This document shows positions 16,347-25,906 of a stretch of DNA of 64,000 bases, piece after piece. The notes beneath the pieces are model-generated. The model had not been told where the DNA came from. It searched no databases and saw only the letters and a program-made list of their open reading frames with translations. The stretch spans positions 5,556,001 to 5,620,000 of the forward strand of contig NZ_CP029425.2 of assembly GCF_002278135.3 (NCBI RefSeq), read 5' to 3'. The position numbers and the translations under genes are program-made. The stretch is from Bradyrhizobium ottawaense. GTDB lineage: Bacteria; Pseudomonadota; Alphaproteobacteria; Rhizobiales; Xanthobacteraceae. Position 1 is the stretch's first letter, and each line of letters starts with the position of its first letter.

Positions 16347-17128
16347 CACGAGGCCTCCGGAAAGCGTGGCTCGGCACCGACAGGCCGATAGCGACGATCG
16401 TAGTCGGCGGCATAGAGGCGGCTCTCGTCGAAATCCGCAGCGCCAAGCGTTCTGCCGACCAGAATGATCGCGGTGCGCTCCATCTCGGTGCCGACGGCAG
16501 CATCGAGCGTAGCAAGCGTGGCGCGGACGATGCGCTGGTCCGGCCAGCTCGCGCGCCAGACGATGGCGACCGGGCAATCCGCGCCATAACGCGGCGCGAG
16601 CTCGGCGACGACCTTGTCGAGCAGATGGATCGACAGATGGATCGCAAGCACCGCACCGGTCGCGGCGAATGCGGCGAGCTTCTCGCGCTCGGGCATCGCA
16701 CTGGCGCGGCCGGGCGTGCGCGTCAGCACCACCGTCTGGGCGAGACCGGGCAGCGTCAGCTCAGCCTCCAGAGCGGCGGCGGCGGCGGAGAAGGACGGCA
16801 CGCCAGGCGTCACGGTGAAAGGGATACCGAGTGCGCGCAGGCGGCGGAGCTGCTCGCCCATCGCCGACCAGATCGAGAGATCGCCGGAATGCAGGCGAGC
16901 GACGTCCTTGCCTTCGGCATGCGCGGCGGCGATCTCCGCGATGATCTCGTCGAGCGATAGCGGCGCGGTATTGACGATGCGCGCGCCCGGCGGGCAATGC
17001 GCCAGCACGCCTTCGGGGACCAGTGAGCCCGCATAGAGGCAGACCGGACAGGCCGCGATCAGGTCGCGGCCGCGCAACGTCAGCAAATCGGGCGCGCCCG
17101 GCCCTGCCCCGATGAAATGCACCGTCAT
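16346..17128 (-). CDS. cobM: Precorrin-4 C11-methyltransferase
   Basis: A 260-aa tetrapyrrole methylase that methylates C11 of precorrin-4 to give precorrin-5. The N-terminus [56 protein letters not shown] and [14 protein letters not shown] are typical of CobM/CbiF. ATG 17128 overlaps the cobE stop (ATGA), and its own stop overlaps cobB. The start inside the longer frame is fixed by the family N-terminus. Confidence 0.95.
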   Translation of the reverse strand: MTVHFIGAGPGAPDLLTLRGRDLIAACPVCLYAGSLVPEGVLAHCPPGARIVNTAPLSLDEIIAEIAAAHAEGKDVARLHSGDLSIWSAMGEQLRRLRALGIPFTVTPGVPSFSAAAAALEAELTLPGLAQTVVLTRTPGRASAMPEREKLAAFAATGAVLAIHLSIHLLDKVVAELAPRYGADCPVAIVWRASWPDQRIVRATLATLDAAVGTEMERTAIILVGRTLGAADFDESRLYAADYDRRYRPVGAEPRFPEAS

Positions 17129-17493
17129 GCGCCGTCTCCTTCCGCGATCGCGGCGGTCGCAGTGCGATCCCGCGAGACAACGCGTGTCGAGATCAGCCGT
17201 GCACGCGGCCCCGCCGCAGCGAGAGCTGCTGCTTCGGCGACCGATCCGATGCCGAACTTCTCCATCACGAGATTGGACCGGGTCGGCGTGGCTATCCTCG
17301 CCAACATGTCGGCCGGAACAGCCTTGATCGGCACGCCGCACTCAAGCGCGAGCTGCTTCAACGGCTCCGCGTCGGCCTTGTCGCTGACAGTTGCCATCGC
17401 AGTGAGGCCTTCGGGATCACCCGCAGCCAGCAGCGCTTCGCGCAGCGAAGCGAGAGTGACATCTCTCCTGAACCCAAACCCGGCCACCTTCAT
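17125..17493 (-). CDS. cobE: Cobalamin biosynthesis protein CobE (CbiG C-terminal-like)
   Basis: A 122-aa protein homologous to the C-terminal domain of CbiG. CobE is part of the aerobic cob gene set, with an incompletely defined role. [21 protein letters not shown] is the family N-terminus; [14 protein letters not shown] and [13 protein letters not shown] follow. The ATG at 17493 overlaps the cobL stop (ATGA), which decides it over an upstream ATG at 17508. It is coupled on both sides, to cobL and cobM. Confidence 0.88.
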   Translation of the reverse strand: MKVAGFGFRRDVTLASLREALLAAGDPEGLTAMATVSDKADAEPLKQLALECGVPIKAVPADMLARIATPTRSNLVMEKFGIGSVAEAAALAAAGPRARLISTRVVSRDRTATAAIAEGDGA

Positions 17494-18683
17494 CGGACCG
17501 TACTCCACTGCACCACCGGCCGTGCCGCCTCCCAGGACCGATAACGGCCGAGCGGGCCAGCATAAGCGATGTCGACCCGCATCAGCTCGCCGCCGTGGCG
17601 CTGGTGCAGATCGCCGAGCAACGCTTCCGTCTCCAATGTGACCGAATGTGCAACCAGCCGTGTGCCCGGTGCAAGCCGCGACCAGATTGCATCGAACATC
17701 GCGATGTCGAGACCGCCGCCGATGAAGACCGCATCCGGTGCGTCCAGCGCAGCGAGCACTTCAGGCGCTTTCCCCGTCACAATGGTGATCCGGTGCACGA
17801 GCCCGAACGCAGCGGCATTCTTGCGGATATTCGCGACGCGATCCTCGCGCGGCTCGATTGCGGTCGCCGTCCCGCCGCACAGCGCCCACTCGACCGAGAT
17901 CGACCCCGAACCGGCGCCGATATCCCACAGCCGTTCGCCCGGACGCGGCGCCAGCGCCGAGAGCGCGAGCGCACGCACCGGCCGCTTGGTGATCTGGCCG
18001 TCATGGACGAACAGATCGTCAGGACGCCCCGAGGCGTGGGGCATACCATGCGTGCCCTTCGCCTCAACGGCGACGGTGATCAGGTTTCCAGCGGGATCAC
18101 CGGCGAAACCGTCGGCGCGATGTTCTTGGATGCTTTCGCGCGGACCACCGAGTGCGGCGAGCGTCCAGAAGGCCGAGGCGCCCCATCCGCGCTCGCTCAA
18201 CCATTTTGCGAGATCGCTTGCCGCTTTCCCATCGCGCACGAGGCAGATGATGCGCGCCCCTCGCGCCAGATGCGGAACGAGACGTTCGAACGGTGCGGCG
18301 TGAAGCCCGAGGCAGACGGCGGATTCGAGCCGCCAGCCCAGCCGTGCGGCCGCAAGCGAGAAGGTCGACGGAGCGGAATGCGCGGTCCACTCGCCGGTCT
18401 GCAGCTTCTCGGCGAGACCAGCACCTGCGCCATGCCAGAACGGATCGCCGGAAGCGAGCACCACTGTCGGCCGGCCGCGGCTGCTCAGAACGACGTCGGC
18501 GTCGAACGGCACCGGCCACGGACGGCCGCGGCTGCCGACGCCGGCAAGCGCGAGATGCCGTGCACCACCGAAGACGGTTTCGGCCTCATTGAGCGCCTTT
18601 CGGCTTGCTTCGGACAGCCCGGCAAGGCCATCTTCGCCGATACCGATGATGGTCAGCCAGGGATCAGCCAAGGAATCAGCCAT
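17490..18683 (-). CDS. cobL: Precorrin-6Y C5,15-methyltransferase (decarboxylating)
   Basis: A bifunctional 397-aa enzyme that methylates C5 and C15 of precorrin-6B and decarboxylates the C12 acetate. The N-terminal CbiE-like domain starts at PWLTIIGIGEDGLAGLS, and the C-terminal CbiT-like domain carries the SAM motif LWDIGAGSGSISVEWAL near residue 245. ATG 18683 has GAGGG seven bases upstream. This start codon overlaps, on the other strand, the cobK start (shared CATG at 18681-18684), so any cobL-specific promoter would have to lie inside cobK. It begins the chain cobL-cobE-cobM-cobB-cobA. Confidence 0.95.
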   Translation of the reverse strand: MADSLADPWLTIIGIGEDGLAGLSEASRKALNEAETVFGGARHLALAGVGSRGRPWPVPFDADVVLSSRGRPTVVLASGDPFWHGAGAGLAEKLQTGEWTAHSAPSTFSLAAARLGWRLESAVCLGLHAAPFERLVPHLARGARIICLVRDGKAASDLAKWLSERGWGASAFWTLAALGGPRESIQEHRADGFAGDPAGNLITVAVEAKGTHGMPHASGRPDDLFVHDGQITKRPVRALALSALAPRPGERLWDIGAGSGSISVEWALCGGTATAIEPREDRVANIRKNAAAFGLVHRITIVTGKAPEVLAALDAPDAVFIGGGLDIAMFDAIWSRLAPGTRLVAHSVTLETEALLGDLHQRHGGELMRVDIAYAGPLGRYRSWEAARPVVQWSTVR

Positions 18684-19428
18684 GACGCGCGCCCTCATTC
18701 TGGGCGGAACTGCCGATGCGAGCCTGCTCGCCGCGGCGATCGCGCGCGCAGGCATCGAGGCCATCTATTCCTATGGCGGCCGCACCCGCGCGCCTGCGGA
18801 TCAGCCGCTGCCGACCCGCATCGGCGGCTTCGGCGGCGTGAGCGGGCTTGCCGACACCATCCGCAGCGAAGGCATTACGCATGTGATCGACGCGACGCAT
18901 CCTTTCGCTGCGGAGATGAGCCGCAATGCGGTCGAGGCGTGCGCGGAAACCGATACGCCGCTGATCGCGCTGGAGCGCGCGCCTTGGACCGGGATGTCCG
19001 GCGACAATTGGATTGAGGTCGCGAATGTCAGCGCCGCGGCCGCGGCGCTGCCCGAGCCGCCCGCAAACGTGTTCCTCGCCATCGGCCGCCAGCATATCGC
19101 GCCGTTCGCGACGAAGCCGCAGCATGCCTACACGCTGCGTTTCGTCGATCCGCCGGAATCGCCGCTGCCCTTCGCCGCCGATGTGATCGTGTCGCGTGGA
19201 CCGTTCACGTTGGACGGTGAATTGGAGATGATGCGCGAACGCGGCATCGGCTGGATCGTCGCCCGCAATTCCGGCGGCGATGGCGCGCGCGCCAAGATCG
19301 ACGCGGCCCGCTTGCTCGGCCTGCCCGTGCTCATGATCTCGCGGCCAAAGCTGCCCGAGCGGCTGCGGGTCGAGAGCGTGGCCGAGATCATGCAATGGCT
19401 CGGTCATTCTACCCGCCTCGGCGCATAG
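18682..19428 (+). CDS. cobK: Precorrin-6A reductase
   Basis: A 248-aa NADPH-dependent reductase that converts precorrin-6A to precorrin-6B. The N-terminus MTRALILGGTADASLLAAA, the DATHPFAAEMSRNAVEAC segment and IVARNSGGDGARAKIDAARLLGLPVLMI are CobK/CbiJ features. ATG 18682 has AAGGA about seven bases upstream. It is the only cob gene between riboswitches 2 and 3 on the plus strand: its start codon overlaps that of cobL, and its last 25 bases overlap the 3' end of cobJ. Promoter and any riboswitch are not visible; the upstream region is cobL coding sequence. Confidence 0.94.
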   Translation: MTRALILGGTADASLLAAAIARAGIEAIYSYGGRTRAPADQPLPTRIGGFGGVSGLADTIRSEGITHVIDATHPFAAEMSRNAVEACAETDTPLIALERAPWTGMSGDNWIEVANVSAAAAALPEPPANVFLAIGRQHIAPFATKPQHAYTLRFVDPPESPLPFAADVIVSRGPFTLDGELEMMRERGIGWIVARNSGGDGARAKIDAARLLGLPVLMISRPKLPERLRVESVAEIMQWLGHSTRLGA

Positions 19429-20138
19429 ACCCAGCGGCCGACGCGGCGCGTCTGCGAATTGCCGACGATCACCAGCGTGCGCATATCGGCCATCTCGGGC
19501 CGGGCTTCGTGCAGCGTGACAGTTTCGATCCTCTCGTCAGCTGTGCTGACCGCGCGCGCAAAAATCACGAGGCGCTCGCCGCAACCGGCGTCCTTCAGCA
19601 CCGCGAGCGCGCGGCCAAATCCTTCGGGCCGACTTGCGGAGCGCGGATTGTACATCGCAATCGAAAAATCAGCTTCGGCGGCGAGCCGCAGGCGCTTCTC
19701 GATGACTGCCCACGGCTTGAGATTGTCGGAGAGATTGATGGCGCAGAAATCATGGCCGAGCGGCGCGCCCGCGCGCGCGGCAGCTGCCAGCATCGCCGTG
19801 ATGCCAGGCAGCACGCGAATCGAAAGATTCCGCCATTGCGGCGCCTGTTCGAGCGCCTCAAACACGGCAGAGGCCATCGCGAAGACGCCGGGATCGCCGG
19901 AGGAGACGACGACGACCTGCCCGCCGTCTGCGGCAAGCCGCAGGGCTTCGCTCGCGCGCTGCAGCTCCTCGCGGTTATCCGAGGGATGCAGCTTGAGCCC
20001 AGCGCGCGCGGGCACGCGCGCGACATAGGGCGCATAGCCCAGAATATCGGTTGCGGAGGCCAGCGCAGCCGTGACCTCGGGCGTCACCAGAGCATCGCTG
20101 CCCGGCCCGAGGCCCGCGATGGTCAGCGTGCCCGTCAT
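19404..20138 (-). CDS. cobJ: Precorrin-3B C17-methyltransferase
   Basis: A 244-aa methylase that methylates C17 with ring contraction, giving precorrin-4. The N-terminus TLTIAGLGPGSDALVTPEV, VVSSGDPGVFAMA, LPGITAMLAAAARAGAPLGHDFCAINLSD and FSIAMYNPRSASRP are classic CobJ/CbiH signatures. ATG 20138 overlaps the cobI stop (ATGA). It is the last gene of the riboswitch-3 unit before the inverted cobK, whose 3' end it overlaps by 25 bases. Confidence 0.96.
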   Translation of the reverse strand: MTGTLTIAGLGPGSDALVTPEVTAALASATDILGYAPYVARVPARAGLKLHPSDNREELQRASEALRLAADGGQVVVVSSGDPGVFAMASAVFEALEQAPQWRNLSIRVLPGITAMLAAAARAGAPLGHDFCAINLSDNLKPWAVIEKRLRLAAEADFSIAMYNPRSASRPEGFGRALAVLKDAGCGERLVIFARAVSTADERIETVTLHEARPEMADMRTLVIVGNSQTRRVGRWVYAPRRVE

Positions 20139-20866
20139 TCGGCGGCGTCCAGGTGCCGGCCCTTGCCGTGTACCAGCACGATCGCGAAGTAAGGACAGTC
20201 GGCGCCGTCGACCTCGGCAAGCCGCACCACGCGCTCGCCCGCCATGGTGCCGCACTCGACCAGCCAGGCATCATCGAGCCGGCCGGCTGAGCTGAGCGCG
20301 CGGCGCACCTTTGCGAGATTGCGCCCGGTCTTCATGACGACAACCGCATCGGAATCGCGCATGCGCCGCTCGAGCTCGTCCTCGGCCAGCGTTCCCATCA
20401 GCACGGTCGTCACGTCATCGCCGAGCGCGATCGGCTGCCCGACGCCGTTCCAGCAGCCGACCATGCCGGGAATGCCCGCAATCACCTCGATCTCGACACG
20501 GCCCTGCAGGCGTATGTGCAGATGCATGAAGGAGCCGTAGAAATAAGGGTCGCCCTCGCAGAGCACGACGACGTCGACCGCGCGCGAAAGCCGCGCCAGA
20601 CGCTCCGCCCACTCGTCGTAGAAGCCCGCCAGCAGCTGCACGTACTCGGCGCTGTCGAAGGCGATCTCGGTGGTGACCGGATATTCCATGGGATATTCGG
20701 TGACATCGGCCGCCAGCATGCCCTCGACGATGCGCCGCGCCTGGCCCGGCCGGCCCTTCTTGCGGAAATAGGCGACGTGGCTTGCGGCGCGCACGGTGCG
20801 ATTGGCGCGCACGCTCATCAGATCAGGATCGCCAGGGCCGAGACCGCAGCAGATGATGCGCCCCAT
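20135..20866 (-). CDS. cobI: Precorrin-2 C20-methyltransferase
   Basis: A 243-aa SAM-dependent enzyme that methylates C20 of precorrin-2, giving precorrin-3A. Family features are the N-terminal IICCGLGPGDPDLMSVRA, VVLCEGDPYFYGSFMHL and IAGIPGMVGCWNGVGQPI, in agreement with CobI/CbiL. It starts two bases after the cobH stop and overlaps cobJ, within the tightly packed riboswitch-3 transcript. Confidence 0.95.
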   Translation of the reverse strand: MGRIICCGLGPGDPDLMSVRANRTVRAASHVAYFRKKGRPGQARRIVEGMLAADVTEYPMEYPVTTEIAFDSAEYVQLLAGFYDEWAERLARLSRAVDVVVLCEGDPYFYGSFMHLHIRLQGRVEIEVIAGIPGMVGCWNGVGQPIALGDDVTTVLMGTLAEDELERRMRDSDAVVVMKTGRNLAKVRRALSSAGRLDDAWLVECGTMAGERVVRLAEVDGADCPYFAIVLVHGKGRHLDAAE

Positions 20867-20868
20867 CG

Positions 20869-21498
20869 CTATTCGCTCCGGCTCGCCAAGGCGTTCACGG
20901 CGGCAACGGTAATCGCGGAACCGCCGAGGCGGCCCTCGACCGTCAGCGCCGGCGCCGGCGGATCGGCCATCAGCGCGGCCTTGGATTCGGCAGCGCCGAC
21001 GAATCCGACGGGACAGCCGATGATCGCCGCGGGCCGTGGGCAGTCACGGTTCTCCAGCATGTTGAGCAGATGAAACAGCGCGGTCGGCGCATTGCCGATC
21101 GCAACGATCGCACCATCGAGATGCGGCCGCCACAGCTCCAGCGCCGCGGCCGAACGCGTGTTGCGCATGGATTGCGCCAGCGCTGGAACGGCCTCGTCGC
21201 CGAGCGTGCAGATGACGGCATTGGCTGCCGGTAACCTCGCGCGCGTAATCCCTTCAGAGACCATGCGCGCATCGCACAGGATCGGCGCGCCTCGTTGCAG
21301 GGCGGCGCGCGCAGCGGTCGCCATGCCCTGCGTGAAGCGGATATGCGCCTCCAGGCCGACCATGCCGGCGGCATGGATCATCCGCACCACGATTTGTTCT
21401 TCGTCCGGCGTGAAGCGGGCAAGATCGGCCTCGGCGCGGATGGTCGCAAAGGACTGCCGGTAGATGGCCGCGCCGTCGGTCTCGTAAGTGTGCGGCAT
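20869..21498 (-). CDS. cobH: Precorrin-8X methylmutase
   Basis: A 209-aa isomerase that moves the C11 methyl group to C12, giving hydrogenobyrinic acid. The catalytic histidine lies in VVRMIHAAGMVGLEAHIRF (near residue 42). DARMVSEGI and IGNAPTALFHLLNML, followed by PAAIIGCPVGFVGAAESK, are family signatures. The start codon shares one base with the cobG stop (TGATG), pointing to coupled translation. Confidence 0.96.
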   Translation of the reverse strand: MPHTYETDGAAIYRQSFATIRAEADLARFTPDEEQIVVRMIHAAGMVGLEAHIRFTQGMATAARAALQRGAPILCDARMVSEGITRARLPAANAVICTLGDEAVPALAQSMRNTRSAAALELWRPHLDGAIVAIGNAPTALFHLLNMLENRDCPRPAAIIGCPVGFVGAAESKAALMADPPAPALTVEGRLGGSAITVAAVNALASRSE

Positions 21499-22661
21499 CA
21501 GTTTCCTCCCACGAGAATGGAGGGATCGCTGACGATGTCCGCGCCGTTCAGGCCGCGCAGCACCGGCTCGTCGCGGATCGAGCCGTCACGGACGAGATCG
21601 AAGCCGGCGCGGGTCGCCACCAGCGTGACCGCGGCCGTGCCGGAATGGGCACAGCCCTTGCCGCAGCCGGAGACGTGGAGCCGCGCATCGGAGGCGATGC
21701 GCGGGGCGAGCGCTGCTGCGAGCGCACGCGTATCGGCATGGGCTTCGCGGCAGCGCGGCGCGCCGCTGCAGGCGATGACGCGCAGCGCGGGATCAAAGGG
21801 CTCGGTGATCAGGCCCGGGGCGCTCGGCATCTCGCGCTCGCCTTCGCTCAGCACCATCCGCCAGGGCGTCATGCGCAGCGCATGTCCACAACCGGCGAAC
21901 TGATGCAGCGTCGTATGCAGCATCTGCCCGAACGCGACGCCGACCATCGCGCCTTGCGGATAGTGCCCGGGACGCGAGGCGGCCATCACGGGCGCGGGCT
22001 CGGTCTCGCCGCGCAGCGATTGAGGCAATGCCGCGCCGGACGCGATGTGGGCCGCCATGCGCCCTCGCCCGCCTGTCGCGCCGCCGGAGACCAGGAACCA
22101 GCTTGCGAGCGCGAGCGCCGTGCTCACGGCTTCTCCGCGTGCGACGGAGCGGCCCAGCTTTGCGCCATCGGCCCGCACCAGGAGACGGCCTGTGCGATCG
22201 CGCTCGATGCGGATGTCGGCGGAATCGCCGGCGAGCACGCGCGAGGTCCCGTCATCGATGGCGAAGCCGAATTTCGTTGGAAGCGCGAGCGAATTATCCT
22301 CGAGCGCTTCTTCCAGCTCGGCGGCAAGCGATTGTGTCGCGTCGCCAGCGCGCCAGAACGGCGTGACGAGGATGTTGCGACGGGCTTCCGTGGCCGGATC
22401 GGGATCGAGCAGCGCCAATCGTGCAAGGCCGTCGATCAACGGTCGATGGCCTGCTTCACTGACGCCCCTGATCTGCAGATTGGCGCGGCTCGTCACGTCG
22501 ATCAGACCATTGCCGTGTTGCCCGGCGAGCTCGGCAAGTCCGGAAATTTGCGGTGCTTCCAGCCGTCCACCGAACGGACGCACGCGCACCACGAGCCCGT
22601 CGCCCGAGAGCATCGGGCGCAGCGCGCCGGGACACCAGCCCTTGACCGTGGCCGCGCTCAT
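21498..22661 (-). CDS. cobG: Precorrin-3B synthase (oxygen-dependent)
   Basis: A 387-aa iron-sulfur monooxygenase that hydroxylates C20 and forms the gamma-lactone of precorrin-3B; it marks the aerobic pathway. It is related to sulfite/nitrite reductases: VTSRANLQIRG near residue 60 and a [4Fe-4S] motif of CSGAPRC (C-x5-C) followed by CGKGC (C-x3-C) near the C-terminus. ATG 22661 (MSAATVKGWCPGALRPM) overlaps the cobN stop (ATGA); the longer frame upstream is inside cobN. Confidence 0.93.
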   Translation of the reverse strand: MSAATVKGWCPGALRPMLSGDGLVVRVRPFGGRLEAPQISGLAELAGQHGNGLIDVTSRANLQIRGVSEAGHRPLIDGLARLALLDPDPATEARRNILVTPFWRAGDATQSLAAELEEALEDNSLALPTKFGFAIDDGTSRVLAGDSADIRIERDRTGRLLVRADGAKLGRSVARGEAVSTALALASWFLVSGGATGGRGRMAAHIASGAALPQSLRGETEPAPVMAASRPGHYPQGAMVGVAFGQMLHTTLHQFAGCGHALRMTPWRMVLSEGEREMPSAPGLITEPFDPALRVIACSGAPRCREAHADTRALAAALAPRIASDARLHVSGCGKGCAHSGTAAVTLVATRAGFDLVRDGSIRDEPVLRGLNGADIVSDPSILVGGN

Positions 22662-25600
22662 GAGGCCTCCCGCAGCGCCGCGGCGATCGAATTGCGGCGC
22701 GTTTGCCAAAGCGCCGCATCGTGCAGGCGCGCAAAACAGGTTTCCATCGCGGCGAGCGCCGACGGATTTTCACGCGCCATGAAAGCGCGGACGTCATCAT
22801 TGCCGAGCGTTGCATCGTAGTAGAGATCGAACAGATGCGGCGGCACGGTGCCGGCGAGATGCGCGAAAGCGGCCATGTGCTCCAGCGTCGCGGTGATTTC
22901 GGCGGCGCCGCGAAAGCCGTGACGCATCATGCCGGCGATCCAGGCCGGATTCGCGGCACGCGCACGGACGACACGCGCGATTTCCTCGGTCAGGGTGCGC
23001 GCATGCGGCTGCTCGGGACGCGTCGTGTCGAGGTGATAGAGCGCCGGCCCTGCCGCGCCGAGATGCGCGGCCGCGGCCGCAACGCCGGCTTCATGCGCGG
23101 CATAGTCGGCCGCGAGCAGCAGATCGGTCTCCGGCAAGTCCTGGACATGGACAAAGCCATCGGCCGCAGCGAGGCGCTGTTCGATGCCGGCGCGATTCGG
23201 CTGCATCTCGCCGTCGGCCGAGAACGCCCAGGACGATGCCGCCAGCCAGGCTTCACCGGCTGCCTCGCGGGTCTCCGGCGTGAAGGCATCAGGGATCGCG
23301 GATAGGCCCACGCCGTATTGTCCGGGGCGCGGCGCGAACACGCGGGAGGCGCGGTGGCGGTACGGATTCTCATCGCCCTCGTCCTCGCGCGCCGCAAGCG
23401 CTTCGGAGGCGGCCTCGAACAATTGCGCAAGGCCTGCGAAGACGTCGCGGAACAGGCCGGACACGCGCAGCGTCACGTCGATGCGGGGGCGGCCGAGCTC
23501 GGCCGGCGCGATGATGTCGTAACCGGTGACGCGGCCGGAGGCGTGATCCCAGCGCGGCGAAAGGCCGGCCAGATGCAGCGCCATCGCGAACTCCTCGCCC
23601 GCAGTGCGCATCGTTGCCGAACCCCAGAGATCGACGACGAGCCCCTTCGGCCAGTCGCCGTGATCCTGCAGATGGCGGCGCAGCAGCTCTTCGGCGAGTT
23701 TTATCCCCTGCGCATGTGCCGACGGCGTCGGCACGGAGCGCGGATCGACCGCAAAGAGATTGCGCCCGGTCGGCAGCACGTCTTGACGGCCGCGATAGGG
23801 CGAGCCCGACGGTCCCGGCGCAACGCGCTGGCCGGCAAGCGCGGCGCGCAGCGCTCCGCGCTCCGCCTCGCCGCAGGCGCCGCGGCCGAATACGTGCAGG
23901 CCGTCCCCGAATTGGCTTTCCTTGAGATCGCAGACGAAGCGATCAATCCGCGGAATGGCTTCGGCGGGCGCGGCCGAGGCATCCAAACCGAGATCGTCTT
24001 CGAGGCCTGCCACGCGCGCCTCGTCGCGGATCGCGGCAATCAGCCGTTGGCGGCGCGCGGGATCGAGACCATCAGCGGTCGAATATTCGTCGAGAAGTCG
24101 TTCGAGCCGGCGCAGGGCCTCCGGCACCGAGGATGTTTCCAGCGGCGGCGGCAGATGGCCGATGGTGACGGCGCCAATGCGCCGTTTCGCCTGCGCGGCC
24201 TCGCCGGGATCGTTGACGATGAAGGGATAGATGATTGGGAGATCGCCGATCAGGGCTTCCGGCCAGCAGTGCGATGACAGCGCCACGGATTTTCCGGGCA
24301 GCCATTCCAACGTGCCATGTGCGCCCATATGCACGACGGCATCGCAGGCCTGCTGCCGGAGCCAGAGATAGAACGCGACATAACCGTGGCGCGGCGTGCG
24401 GGCGAGATCGTGATAATCAATATCGCGCGTGGTCGCATCGCCGCGTTCCGGCTGAACCGCGATGATCGACTTGCCGCAAGCGACGGCCGCGAATTGAAAC
24501 ACGCCGTCCTGGCAGCTCGGATCATCCTCCGGCGCGCCCCAGGCTTGCGCGAGATCATCCTGCAAGACTTGCGGCAGGCGCGAAAGCGCCGCGCGGTAAT
24601 CGGCAACGTCCCAGGTCAGTTGCCGCTTGAGCAGCGTCTCGCCAAGGGTGTGGACCGGCGCAACATCGAAGCCGGCCTCCGCGAGATCCGACACCAGCGC
24701 CTCGACCGAAGCCAGCGCATCGAGACCGACCGCATGCGCGATCTGATGCGGCCGGCCCGGATAATTGGAGAGCACGAGCGCAATGCGCTTCTCGGCTGCT
24801 GGCTTCTCCGCGAGGCCCCGCCAAGCCGCGACGCGCGCGGCGACGGCCGTCACGCGCCCTTCATCGGCGCCGTGCGCAAGACGCGAAAATTGCAGATCGG
24901 GGTCACGCATCCCCGCCGATTTGAAGCTCACCACGCCCGCGAACAGGCGGCCATCGACCTCGGGCAGCACCACATGCATCGCAAGGTCGCCGGGCGACAG
25001 GCCGCGCAGCGAGTCCACCCAGTCCTCGCGCCGCGCGGTGGAGAGCGCGACCTGAAACACCGGGCAGGATGCGGCGTCGAATGGTGTCGTGCCGTCGTCG
25101 CCCATGGCCGAGAACGCCGTTGCATTGACGATCGCCGCCGGAGGATTTTGCGCAAGATACGCGCGCAGCCAATCCGCAACGCCCGCAGCCTTCAGCGACG
25201 TGACGAACGCGCCACAAGTGTCAAATCCCTTCTGACGCAACGTCGCGATCAGGGCATCGACCGGGCCGGTGTCGGCAGCGGTGAGATAGGAGCGATAGAA
25301 CGTCACCAGCGCGCGCGGCCTGCCCTCGCCGCCCACCGGCGCAGCAATGACACCACGCGCGGGATCGTAGAACCCCATCTCGGGCGCGGTCGTCTCGCCG
25401 ATAACTGGCCCGGCATAGAGGCCCGAGGCCAGCGCGAGCTGTGCAATCGCGGCCTGCGCCGCGACCGGGCCGCCGGTGTCGCAGAGCACCTTGAGCCGGC
25501 GCAGCGTCGAGACCGGCAAGGTCGAGTATGCATCGAGCCGCGTGTCGTCACGGCCATCGGCCGGTAGCACGGCCAGCACAATGCCACGGTCCTTCGCAAG

Positions 25601-25906
25601 CTGTTGCAGGGCCGCAAGCCCATACGGCCAGTAGGACTCCCCGCCGATCAACCGCACCAGAATGCCGCGCGCCTGCGACAGCGTGCGCTCGATATAGGTG
25701 TCGACCGACAGCGGATGACGCAGCTCAGCAAGGTTCGCGAGCCGCAGCGTCGGCAGGTTCTCGCGGCCACGCCGCCAGCCGGCTGCGAACGCCGCGAGAT
25801 CCGAATCCGAATACGAGAGCACCACGAGATCGGCCGGGTCCTGGCCGATATCCCTTGGCGTCGCGGTCTCCTCCAGACCGCGGCTCTCGCGGAAGACGAC
25901 GTGCAT
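22658..25906 (-). CDS. cobN: Cobaltochelatase subunit CobN
   Basis: The large subunit of the ATP-dependent aerobic cobaltochelatase, which inserts Co(II) into hydrogenobyrinic acid a,c-diamide together with CobS and CobT (chelatase subunits, not in this window). The 1082-aa product contains the conserved core HMGAHGTLEWLPGK (near residue 525) and IVNDPGEAAQAKRRIGAV. It appears shorter than the roughly 1270-residue Pseudomonas denitrificans protein. MHVVFRES is taken as the start because its ATG shares a base with the cobW stop (TGATG). Mg-chelatase H subunits are homologous, but the context settles the cobalt role. Confidence 0.95.
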   Translation of the reverse strand: MHVVFRESRGLEETATPRDIGQDPADLVVLSYSDSDLAAFAAGWRRGRENLPTLRLANLAELRHPLSVDTYIERTLSQARGILVRLIGGESYWPYGLAALQQLAKDRGIVLAVLPADGRDDTRLDAYSTLPVSTLRRLKVLCDTGGPVAAQAAIAQLALASGLYAGPVIGETTAPEMGFYDPARGVIAAPVGGEGRPRALVTFYRSYLTAADTGPVDALIATLRQKGFDTCGAFVTSLKAAGVADWLRAYLAQNPPAAIVNATAFSAMGDDGTTPFDAASCPVFQVALSTARREDWVDSLRGLSPGDLAMHVVLPEVDGRLFAGVVSFKSAGMRDPDLQFSRLAHGADEGRVTAVAARVAAWRGLAEKPAAEKRIALVLSNYPGRPHQIAHAVGLDALASVEALVSDLAEAGFDVAPVHTLGETLLKRQLTWDVADYRAALSRLPQVLQDDLAQAWGAPEDDPSCQDGVFQFAAVACGKSIIAVQPERGDATTRDIDYHDLARTPRHGYVAFYLWLRQQACDAVVHMGAHGTLEWLPGKSVALSSHCWPEALIGDLPIIYPFIVNDPGEAAQAKRRIGAVTIGHLPPPLETSSVPEALRRLERLLDEYSTADGLDPARRQRLIAAIRDEARVAGLEDDLGLDASAAPAEAIPRIDRFVCDLKESQFGDGLHVFGRGACGEAERGALRAALAGQRVAPGPSGSPYRGRQDVLPTGRNLFAVDPRSVPTPSAHAQGIKLAEELLRRHLQDHGDWPKGLVVDLWGSATMRTAGEEFAMALHLAGLSPRWDHASGRVTGYDIIAPAELGRPRIDVTLRVSGLFRDVFAGLAQLFEAASEALAAREDEGDENPYRHRASRVFAPRPGQYGVGLSAIPDAFTPETREAAGEAWLAASSWAFSADGEMQPNRAGIEQRLAAADGFVHVQDLPETDLLLAADYAAHEAGVAAAAAHLGAAGPALYHLDTTRPEQPHARTLTEEIARVVRARAANPAWIAGMMRHGFRGAAEITATLEHMAAFAHLAGTVPPHLFDLYYDATLGNDDVRAFMARENPSALAAMETCFARLHDAALWQTRRNSIAAALREAS

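Noticed and set aside
15036..17341. Longer N-terminal extensions of cobB (to 16577) and cobM (to 17341)
   Set aside because: The extensions lie wholly within the upstream genes and the family N-termini begin at the overlapping ATG codons.
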